Program-made: the position numbers and the translations under genes
Origin: JAZDIT01 sp043804755
GTDB lineage: Bacteria > Patescibacteriota > Minisyncoccia > Minisyncoccales > JAQTPW01
Direction: 5' to 3'
Assembly: GCA_043804755.1 (NCBI GenBank)
Contig: JAZDIT010000057.1
Span: 1 to 10,385, forward strand
DNA length: 10,385 nt
In this document: piece after piece, positions 1 to 5,387 of the stretch
How the letters are laid out: each line of letters begins with the position of its first letter
Position numbering within the stretch: position 1 is the stretch's first letter
The notes under the pieces: model-generated
Seen by the model: the letters and a program-made list of their open reading frames with translations, nothing else
Told to the model about the DNA's origin: nothing
Databases searched by the model: none

Positions 1-528
1 GATATCCCTTTAAGAAATCCATTTTTAAGAATCAAAAAAGTTTGGTTGGAACCCAAAAGGAAAGGCAGGATTAATCCGGAAGCAAGGGCAGCTATTTTAA
101 AAGCAGATATTATAGCTATCGGACCAGGCGATTTATATTCCACTTTAATGCCGAGTTTATTGATGAAGGGTATGCCCGAAGCCATTAAAAAAAGTAAAGC
201 TAAAAAGTTTTATATCTGCAATGCCATGACTAAATTAGGGGAAACGACAACTTTCACCGTTTCCGATTTTATTAATGAAATCGAAAAATATTTAGGAAAA
301 AATATTTTGAATTTCGCGCTTTATAATCAGAGAATTCCTTCAAGAGAAAGGATAAAGGAGTACCAAAAAGAGGCACCATTTGTTTTTGATTACGTTAAAT
401 TTTCCCGACAAAAATTGTCTAAAATAAAAAAGCCGAAAATTATCGGTGCTGATTTATTGACATCGCCTACGGGTTCCATAATCCACGATCCTGACGTCTT
501 AGCTAAAATAATTTTATCTTTGGTTTAA
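1..528 (+). CDS. YvcK/CofD-family protein, 3' part only (first of a tandem pair)
   Basis: The reading frame is open from base 1, so the N-terminus lies outside the window; 175 residues are visible. A TTG at 46 could be mistaken for a start, but the in-frame residues before it continue the family alignment. Visible landmarks are a GPGDLYSTL motif (the conserved GPGxLYTS nucleotide-site loop of YvcK/CofD proteins), an AMTKLGET stretch, and a C-terminal IIHDPDVLAKI segment. All three line up with the complete YvcK-family protein that follows after 7 bases, without gaps over most of their length, so the two are paralogues. YvcK proteins are cytoplasmic Rossmann-like proteins; the Firmicute member (GlmR) binds UDP-GlcNAc and affects cell-wall precursor synthesis. 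The N-terminal GGG and GGSSG motifs cannot be checked here. Family assignment is secure; specific function is not. Confidence 0.85.
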   Translation, partial: DIPLRNPFLRIKKVWLEPKRKGRINPEARAAILKADIIAIGPGDLYSTLMPSLLMKGMPEAIKKSKAKKFYICNAMTKLGETTTFTVSDFINEIEKYLGKNILNFALYNQRIPSRERIKEYQKEAPFVFDYVKFSRQKLSKIKKPKIIGADLLTSPTGSIIHDPDVLAKIILSLV

Positions 529-535
529 ATTATAG

Positions 536-1492
536 ATGAAAAAAATTGTTTGTTTCGGCGGCGGCAGTGCTTTGCCAAAAGTGGTTCTAGAGCCATTAAA
601 AAAATATCCGATAAAAATTACGGCTGTGGCTGCTATGCTGGAAAGTGGAGGTTCCAGCGGCCAACTAAGGGTGGATTTTGGAGTTTTGCCGATGGGTGAT
701 ATAAGAAGGCAGATTTTAGCCTTATCAGAAGCACCTGAATGGAAGAAAAGACTTTTTGAATTCAGGCCGGGCCGGGAGGTTTTTGACGATGGTCACAAGG
801 GGCATGTTTTTGGCAATATTTTCCTTTCAGGATTAGAATATATTTTTAAAGATACAAAAATGGCGCTTAAAGCCGCGCAGGAATTTATGGAAGTTCGGGG
901 AGAAATTTTGCCTGCAACCATAGAAAACGGTCATCTCTGCGCAATTCTAGAAAATGGAATGACGATTTTTGGAGAAGATGAAATTGATGTTCCCAAAAAA
1001 CACAATCCCAATTTGAAAATCAAAGAAGTTTTTACGAATACGAAGGTTAAAGCTTTTCCTGCGACACTGAAAGCAATAAAACAAGCGGACTTAATTGTCG
1101 TTGGGCCGGGAGATTTATATTCATCTTTAATCCCTTGCTTCTTGCCGGAAGGTATGAAAAGGGCGGTGCAAAAAACCAAAGCTAAAAAAGTCCTTGTCTG
1201 CAATTTAATGACAAAGATTGGCGAAACAAATAAATTTACCGTTTCGAATTTTGTCGAGGAAATCGAAAAATATTTGGGGACAAAACTTGATTTTATAATT
1301 TATAATACTGGTAAGCCATCTCCAAGAAAATTGAAAGAATATAAAAAGTATCATCCGGAACTGATGGAAATGGTGAAGTTTCCCCAAAACTTATCTAAAG
1401 ATAAAAAATTCTTCGGTGCGAATCTTCTCAAGTCTTCAAGCGAAGTAATACATAATCCAGACAAAGTCGCAAAAATTCTATTAAAATTATAA
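536..1492 (+). CDS. YvcK-family (GlmR-like) UDP-sugar-binding protein, complete
   Basis: This 318-residue protein has the usual YvcK length and motif order: a glycine loop at residues 8-10 (FGGGSALPK), a GGSSGQLR loop at 38-45, GDIRR at 54-58, GHVFGN at 89-94 and GPGDLYSSLIP at 190-200. YvcK/GlmR proteins bind UDP-GlcNAc and support cell-wall precursor supply; the related CofD enzymes transfer phospholactate in coenzyme F420 synthesis. No other F420 gene is present, so a YvcK role is preferred. It departs from the Firmicute form: the usual GGGTGL reads GGGSAL, and the acidic pair before GGSSG (DDGGSSG) reads ES. The ATG lies 7 bases after the stop of its paralogue, with no good Shine-Dalgarno, which suggests one transcript. 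A phosphatase gene starts 2 bases after its stop. Confidence 0.85.
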   Translation: MKKIVCFGGGSALPKVVLEPLKKYPIKITAVAAMLESGGSSGQLRVDFGVLPMGDIRRQILALSEAPEWKKRLFEFRPGREVFDDGHKGHVFGNIFLSGLEYIFKDTKMALKAAQEFMEVRGEILPATIENGHLCAILENGMTIFGEDEIDVPKKHNPNLKIKEVFTNTKVKAFPATLKAIKQADLIVVGPGDLYSSLIPCFLPEGMKRAVQKTKAKKVLVCNLMTKIGETNKFTVSNFVEEIEKYLGTKLDFIIYNTGKPSPRKLKEYKKYHPELMEMVKFPQNLSKDKKFFGANLLKSSSEVIHNPDKVAKILLKL

Positions 1493-1494
1493 AT

Positions 1495-2265
1495 ATGGAT
1501 TTAATCGTTCTCGGTAAACAATGCGTTAAAGAAACAATGAGCGTTCTTGATAAAGCTTCAGCTGAAATTATCCAATTTAAAGGTCCGACAAAAAATGTTC
1601 AAATCACGGCTGATTTAGTGGCTGAGAAAACGATCATCGATATTTTAAAGGAAAGTGGCCAGAATTTTCTAATAATTTCCGAAGAAAAAGGTTTAGTGAA
1701 AACAGGAGAAAACCCGGAAATTGAGGTTTATATTGATCCCATTGACGGATCAAGTTATTTTTTAGTCGGCAATAAACGGCTTTGCTCTACGGCGTTAATG
1801 TTCGTTAAAGAAGGTAAGGTTTTGGCTTCTTTCGTTGGGGATTTAATAACGGGCAACATCTACTACTGCGACGAGGACTTCGCCTATCTAAATGATAAAA
1901 AGATTGTTCTTTCTGAAATAAAAAAAGGAGAAAGATATATGGTGGCAACATATGCAACCAAGGGACAAAGAATTAAAGAGGAATTGCCGAAGCTGGCCGA
2001 TTTAGCACAAGAAGAAATTTTCGTATTTAATAATTCAGGTCCACTAGAGCAGACGATGATTGTCACGGGGCAATTTGATGCAGTGGTTGATTTATTACCA
2101 TTAAATTTATGGGATTTTTGCGGAACAGCTATTGCTCAAAGAGCTGGTGCTCTCGTCACTGTCAGAGAGGGAACTTCCTTCCGTTATGAAAACATCAAAC
2201 AAACGTGCATTACCTCTAGAAACAGTGAGATACAAGAGATGCTTTTAGGTGCGCTTAATAAATAA
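1495..2265 (+). CDS. Inositol monophosphatase / fructose-1,6-bisphosphatase family phosphatase
   Basis: This 256-residue protein is a metal-dependent sugar or inositol phosphate phosphatase of the IMPase superfamily. The metal-binding signature is complete: SEEKG at residues 62-66 (acidic residue of motif 1), DPIDGSS at 81-87 (Asp81 and Asp84 of motif 2) and WDF at 206-208 (Asp207 of motif 3). An upstream K33, D40, E44 pattern matches the conserved N-terminal helix region. Length fits the family (about 250-270). The EAGG that normally follows the WD motif reads RAGA, so substrate preference may differ. Substrates in this superfamily include inositol-1-phosphate, fructose-1,6-bisphosphate and PAP, and sequence alone does not choose between them. 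The ATG is 2 bases after the previous stop, so translation is probably coupled. Its place between a YvcK and a sugar nucleotidyltransferase suggests a sugar-phosphate substrate. Confidence 0.85.
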   Translation: MDLIVLGKQCVKETMSVLDKASAEIIQFKGPTKNVQITADLVAEKTIIDILKESGQNFLIISEEKGLVKTGENPEIEVYIDPIDGSSYFLVGNKRLCSTALMFVKEGKVLASFVGDLITGNIYYCDEDFAYLNDKKIVLSEIKKGERYMVATYATKGQRIKEELPKLADLAQEEIFVFNNSGPLEQTMIVTGQFDAVVDLLPLNLWDFCGTAIAQRAGALVTVREGTSFRYENIKQTCITSRNSEIQEMLLGALNK

Positions 2266-2281
2266 AACTTTAAATAAATTT

Positions 2282-3535
2282 ATGCAAGCTGTAATTTTAG
2301 CGGCAGGTGAATCTTCGAGATTCTGGCCATTAAATACAAGACACAAGTCCCTTTTGAAAATAATGGGTAAACCTTTGATTTGGTATACAATTGAAAACCT
2401 AAAAAATTCGGGAATAAGCGATTTTGTAATAATTCAAGGCCCTAAAAAAGAAGCGGAAACGGAGCTAAGTAAATATAAAATCGGAGCGGATATTCGATAC
2501 GTTATTCAGGAAACGCCCAAGGGAACAGGCAATGCGGTTCTGCAGGCTAAAAATTTTTTACAAGAACAATTTTTTGTCTTAAATGCCGAGAGGTTTGATG
2601 GAGGCGATTATTTAAAGCCGATATTGGAAAAGCATAAATCCTCTGGCGCGAAATTGATTTTGCTTGGAGCAGAAACGGATACCCCCCAGCTTTTCGGAAT
2701 TTTAAAATACGAAAACGATAAAGCGAAAGACATAGTTGAAAAACCGGAAGAGGGGAAGGCACCTTCAGATATTAAAGTAGTTGGAATTTATTTTATACCA
2801 AAAGAATTTTTAGATTATTGCGATAGAATTCCTGAACATATGTATTCATTTGAAGAGGCCCTCTCCTTGTATATGAAGGAAAAGGATGTGAGATGGATTG
2901 TGACGCAGGAAAAAACACCTCCACTTAAATATCCTTGGCATTTATTTGAGGTTACTAAAACCCTAATGGACAAATACTTGGAATCGAAAATTGCCAAAAC
3001 AGCTGAAATTTCAAAGACCGCTCAAATAGAAGGGAAGGTTTTTATAGGAGAGAATGTCAGGATTTTTGAAGGAGCGGTAATCAAAGGTCCCTGTTACATC
3101 GGGGATGATTCTGTCGTCGGGAATAATTCTTTAGTCAGAAATTATTGTAATTTAGAAAGAAAGGCGTTGATTGGCGCTTTTGCTGAAATTACACGTTCAA
3201 TACTACATGAAGATTGTCATACTCATTCGGGTTATTTTGGCGATTCCATTTTTGGGAAAGGATGCCGGGTTGGCGCGGGGACGGTGACTGCCAACGTCAG
3301 AACCGACAGGGGTGAAATAAAATCAATGGTTAAAGGTGAAAAAATCGGAACAGGGACAGACTCTTTAGGAGTAATTGTGGGGGAGAATACAAAAATCGGT
3401 ATTAATTGTTCTTTGATGCCGGGTATTTTAATAGGTTCAAATTGTATAATTGGGCCCCATTCTTTGGTAAGAGAAAATATAGAAGACAGCCTAACTTTTT
3501 ATACCGAACTCAACGGAATCAAAAAGACCTCTTGA
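2282..3535 (+). CDS. GlmU-like sugar-1-phosphate nucleotidyltransferase with left-handed beta-helix domain
   Basis: The 417-residue protein has an N-terminal nucleotidyltransferase domain (about 1-230) and a C-terminal hexapeptide-repeat beta-helix (about 238-398). The N-terminus reads LAAGESSRFWPL (6-17) with Lys22 and GKP (29-31), then PKGTGNAV (79-86), VEKP (152-155) and a PWHLFE segment (218-223). This is the general form of glucose-1-phosphate thymidylyl-/uridylyltransferases and archaeal bifunctional GlmU-like enzymes. The beta-helix holds THSGYFGDS (314-322) and GAGTVTANVR (331-340), matching the acetyl-acceptor region of GlmU, including the His. The usual metal-binding NGD reads NAE (101-103) and PWD reads PWH, so catalysis may be altered. 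A GTG at 2249 would add 11 residues and overlap the previous gene; the ATG at 2282 puts the first beta-strand at the N-terminus and is preferred. UDP-GlcNAc synthesis is likely but not proven. Confidence 0.8.
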   Translation: MQAVILAAGESSRFWPLNTRHKSLLKIMGKPLIWYTIENLKNSGISDFVIIQGPKKEAETELSKYKIGADIRYVIQETPKGTGNAVLQAKNFLQEQFFVLNAERFDGGDYLKPILEKHKSSGAKLILLGAETDTPQLFGILKYENDKAKDIVEKPEEGKAPSDIKVVGIYFIPKEFLDYCDRIPEHMYSFEEALSLYMKEKDVRWIVTQEKTPPLKYPWHLFEVTKTLMDKYLESKIAKTAEISKTAQIEGKVFIGENVRIFEGAVIKGPCYIGDDSVVGNNSLVRNYCNLERKALIGAFAEITRSILHEDCHTHSGYFGDSIFGKGCRVGAGTVTANVRTDRGEIKSMVKGEKIGTGTDSLGVIVGENTKIGINCSLMPGILIGSNCIIGPHSLVRENIEDSLTFYTELNGIKKTS

Positions 3536-3559
3536 CAAAATTATAATATATTGTAAATT
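3532..3559 (+). promoter_or_regulatory. Sigma70-type promoter for the orphan gene
   Basis: A perfect -35 box TTGACA (3532-3537) overlaps the TGA stop of the preceding gene. After 16 bases comes TAAATT (3554-3559), which matches four of six bases of the -10 consensus. The surroundings are very AT-rich (a TATAAT string at 3542-3547 is too close to this -35 to pair with it). Transcription would start near 3566, giving a leader of about 125 bases. Prediction from pattern only. Confidence 0.55.
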
Positions 3560-3620
3560 AAGTTCAGCTAAATTGGAAGAATAACCTCCAATTTTTCAAA
3601 ATTGAAAAGGGAGGCGAAAA

Positions 3621-3644
3621 GTGGGAAAAAAAGAATTTGTTTAA
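3621..3644 (+). CDS. Possible 7-residue upstream ORF (leader peptide)
   Basis: A GTG codon at 3621 follows a strong ribosome-binding sequence (GGGAGG, 3609-3614) by 6 bases and opens a 7-codon frame reading MGKKEFV before TAA. The spacing and the use of a non-ATG start copy the arrangement at the main gene (AGGAGG, 6 bases, TTG). The main start lies 47 bases after this stop. It may be a true leader peptide or the remnant of a duplicated translation start. It has no run of identical codons that would suggest classical amino-acid attenuation. Confidence 0.35.
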   Translation: MGKKEFV

Positions 3645-3679
3645 TAACCTTGAAGTCAAATTGGACAGAAACAAAAGAG

Positions 3680-3685
3680 AGGAGG
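3680..3685 (+). promoter_or_regulatory. Strong Shine-Dalgarno site that fixes a TTG start
   Basis: AGGAGG lies 6 bases before the TTG at 3692. An in-frame TAA at 3689-3691 directly precedes that TTG, so it is the first possible codon of the frame, and the next in-frame Met is residue 54. The site is much stronger than anything upstream of the other + strand genes in this window. Confidence 0.8.
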
Positions 3686-3691
3686 ACATAA

Positions 3692-4714
3692 TTGAAAATC
3701 GAACAAGTGATTCCAGATTTACTGGATAGAAAAGAGGTACTTACCTTAGGTGGAGTGCCTCGGCTCTATTCGGACAAGGAGGAGGCAGAGCGTGTAACGG
3801 CCAAGATCCTTTCGGTGGACGGAGTTTATGTTACTCCTGGACAGGCACCAATGGCTTACGGCGATATGACACCGGTTCAGGTGCTCAAGAATGTGGCGAA
3901 CCCTTGGGTTTATTTTTACGGAGGGTGGAATAACGGTATGACCCTCAGGTTGAATATAATCCAGGATTCTTTGCCTGGCGACATTCCGCTGGGGGCCTTA
4001 AGGGTAAAGGATATAAAAACAGGCCTTCAAAGTGTCAATTGTCCGCCTATATTCTACGACTACCGCAGTGATTATGATTCCCTTTCCGGTTGGAGGGACA
4101 TGCTTAGGCAGAAGGGGATTTCGGTCTCGGTCGAAGAGTATGAGGAAATGACCTTAGAACATCTTCTCCTGCAAATCGGTGGAGCCCCCACCAGATGGAC
4201 AATGATGGTAAAATTGCCCAACGGTAATGAACCGCTGTTACCTCCCATCACCAGCAGCCCTTTTCCTGGAAATGAATATGGAAATGGTTTTATCGCCAGT
4301 TATCATAGACCGTTTGCTGGAATGAACAAATCATTTCTGAATACGACCGGCGCCCGGGCGATAGATTCTATCGCGCTGGCGAATCTTATTGTCAATCTCC
4401 GGCACGGCGTTGGGATGGCAGTAAGAATCTACAAAGAGGACGCCATCCATCGGCTTGAGAAAATCAAGGAAAAGGGAGGAAAACTTCCTTTTACTATCGA
4501 AGAAGCCGACAGATACGCAGCGGCTTTTGTGGAAACACAAGAACCGGTGGTGGAGGATATCAATCGGATTCTCTCTCGGTATGACACGGTTGATGGGTTT
4601 CAATACGCCGTGAACATTACCAGCGATCGATCACTGGCCACCGCCATCTACAAGATACCGTCTTCTCGGCCATATGCTTGGATCAAAACCAAGGAAGGCT
4701 GGAAGCAAGTTTAG
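3692..4714 (+). CDS. Unrecognised 340-residue soluble protein (orphan)
   Basis: I do not recognise this protein. It is a long, clean frame with a strong Shine-Dalgarno, its own promoter and its own terminator, so it is almost surely a real gene. It starts at TTG. No signal peptide, membrane segment, coiled coil or repeat is evident, and there is one cysteine (117). Conserved-looking spots are an aromatic-glycine stretch WVYFYGGWNNG (72-82), CPPIFYDYRSDYD (117-129), GGAPTRW (163-169), PFPGNEYGNGF (190-200), SYHRPFAGMN (203-212) and LRHGVGMAVRIY (236-247). Residues 250-300 look helical and charged. The density of Gly, Pro, Tyr, Arg and His in the middle could suit an enzyme or nucleotide-binding fold, but that is a guess. 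GC is higher than in the neighbouring genes (about 38-52% in lines I counted, against about 33-40%), which may mean recent transfer or high expression. It does not appear to belong to either flanking operon. Confidence 0.85.
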   Translation: MKIEQVIPDLLDRKEVLTLGGVPRLYSDKEEAERVTAKILSVDGVYVTPGQAPMAYGDMTPVQVLKNVANPWVYFYGGWNNGMTLRLNIIQDSLPGDIPLGALRVKDIKTGLQSVNCPPIFYDYRSDYDSLSGWRDMLRQKGISVSVEEYEEMTLEHLLLQIGGAPTRWTMMVKLPNGNEPLLPPITSSPFPGNEYGNGFIASYHRPFAGMNKSFLNTTGARAIDSIALANLIVNLRHGVGMAVRIYKEDAIHRLEKIKEKGGKLPFTIEEADRYAAAFVETQEPVVEDINRILSRYDTVDGFQYAVNITSDRSLATAIYKIPSSRPYAWIKTKEGWKQV

Positions 4715-4722
4715 AAACATTC

Positions 4723-4754
4723 GGCTGGGGAGTTTTGCTCTCCAGCCCTTTTTT
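4723..4754 (+). terminator. Intrinsic terminator of the orphan gene
   Basis: A 10-bp GC-rich stem (GGCTGGGGAG 4723-4732 with CTCTCCAGCC 4738-4747, one G-U pair) with a 5-base loop is followed by a run of six T (4749-4754). It lies 9 bases after the stop codon and separates the orphan from the tsaC operon. Confidence 0.9.
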
Positions 4755-4771
4755 ATTTAATCAAATTTTGG

Positions 4772-4780
4772 TGATATACT
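4772..4780 (+). promoter_or_regulatory. Extended -10 promoter element of the tsaC operon
   Basis: TGATATACT gives the TGn extension plus TATACT (five of six consensus bases). No good -35 box is seen at the right distance (TTTATT at 4752-4757, inside the terminator tail), as is common for extended -10 promoters. The -10 ends 7 bases before the tsaC ATG at 4788, so transcription should start at or next to the A of the ATG, giving a leaderless mRNA. Confidence 0.6.
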
Positions 4781-4787
4781 AAATAAG

Positions 4788-5384
4788 ATGAAAACAGTTC
4801 GGATAGACAAAAATGACGTCGGAAAATATGTGAAAATCGTAGCGGATGCGATTAAAAACGGAAAAGTAATAGTCGCACCCACGGATACGGTTTACGGTCT
4901 GATAGCCGACGCGATGAATAAAAAAGCGGTTGAAAGGGTTTTCAAAATCAAAAAACGGGAGAAGGGAAATCCGCTGCCGATTTTCGTGAAAGATATAAAA
5001 ATGGCGAAAAAATTCGTCCATATCGATAAAAACCAAGAAAAAATTTTGAAATCAGTTTGGCCAGGAAAAGTGACAGTGGTGCTAAAATCAAAAATTAAAA
5101 ATCAAAAATCAAAAATTTATGGAGTTAGTAAAAATACAATTGCGTTAAGGATTCCAAAATACAATTTTATAAATAAACTATTGGGAGCTGCGAGTTTTCC
5201 TCTTACCGGAACTTCCGCCAATATTTCGGGGAAGCCATCCTCCACAAAAATAAAAGAGATAATCAAACAATTCAAAGGTCAAAAATATCAGCCCGATTTA
5301 TTTATCGATGCCGGAAATCTGAAAAAATCACTGTCGTCAATAATTGTCGATATAACTTCAGAAGAAATAAAAATATTAAGATAA
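4788..5384 (+). CDS. tsaC: L-threonylcarbamoyladenylate synthase (TsaC/Sua5/YrdC family)
   Basis: This enzyme makes threonylcarbamoyl-AMP from threonine, bicarbonate and ATP, the first step of t6A modification at position 37 of ANN-decoding tRNAs. At 198 residues it has the short TsaC/YrdC length, without the extra Sua5 C-terminal domain. Motifs are PTDTVYGL (31-38), the basic KIKKREKG segment (53-60), NPLPIFV (61-67), WPGKVTVVL (91-99), ALRIP (119-123) and TGTSANISGKPS (140-151). Between VTVVLK and the ALRIP strand the usual loop is replaced by a Lys/Asn/Gln-rich stretch encoded by a degenerate 7-base tandem repeat. The ATG fits the family N-terminus; no Shine-Dalgarno precedes it, consistent with a leaderless transcript. 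glyA follows after 3 bases. tsaC and glyA also lie near each other in Bacillus (ywlC and glyA). Confidence 0.93.
   Translation: MKTVRIDKNDVGKYVKIVADAIKNGKVIVAPTDTVYGLIADAMNKKAVERVFKIKKREKGNPLPIFVKDIKMAKKFVHIDKNQEKILKSVWPGKVTVVLKSKIKNQKSKIYGVSKNTIALRIPKYNFINKLLGAASFPLTGTSANISGKPSSTKIKEIIKQFKGQKYQPDLFIDAGNLKKSLSSIIVDITSEEIKILR
5084..5118 (+). repeat. Degenerate heptanucleotide tandem repeat inside tsaC (5 units)
   Basis: Five 7-base units lie head to tail: AAAATCA, AAAATTA, AAAATCA, AAAATCA, AAAATTT. They encode residues about 100-110 (KSKIKNQKSKI), a loop between two core strands of TsaC. A gain or loss of one unit would shift the frame; three units (21 bases) would keep it. Confidence 0.8.
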
Positions 5385-5387
5385 AAT

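Larger units (their letters stand above)
3570..3691 (+). promoter_or_regulatory. Structured 5' leader of the orphan gene, with inverted and direct repeats
   Basis: The leader holds an 8-base perfect stem (AAATTGGA 3570-3577 with TCCAATTT 3587-3594, 9-base loop) and a second inverted repeat right after it (TTTTCAA 3593-3599 with TTGAAAA 3602-3608). Two direct repeats span it: AAATTGGA recurs at 3658-3665 and AATAACCT occurs at 3580-3587 and 3643-3650. CCTCC at 3585-3589 can pair with either purine-rich ribosome-binding sequence downstream (GGGAGG at 3609-3614 or AGGAGG at 3680-3685). No known riboswitch class is recognised. The repeats are seen directly; regulation is inference. Confidence 0.5.

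Noticed and set aside
46..48. TTG as the true start of the first gene
   Set aside because: The frame is open to base 1 and the residues before it belong to the family sequence, so the gene simply runs off the window.
931..1203. 90-codon - strand frame inside the complete YvcK-family gene
   Set aside because: It is antisense to a conserved coding region and has no ribosome-binding site.
2249..2281. GTG start giving an 11-residue N-terminal extension of the GlmU-like protein
   Set aside because: It would overlap the preceding gene, and the extension precedes the first beta-strand, which in this family begins at the N-terminus. The ATG at 2282 fits better.
3542..3547. TATAAT as the -10 box paired with TTGACA at 3532
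   Set aside because: The spacing between the boxes is only 4 bases. It could serve only with another -35 upstream, and none is evident.
5084..5118. CRISPR or mobile-element repeat
   Set aside because: The units are 7 bases, contiguous and without spacers, and they lie in frame in tsaC.
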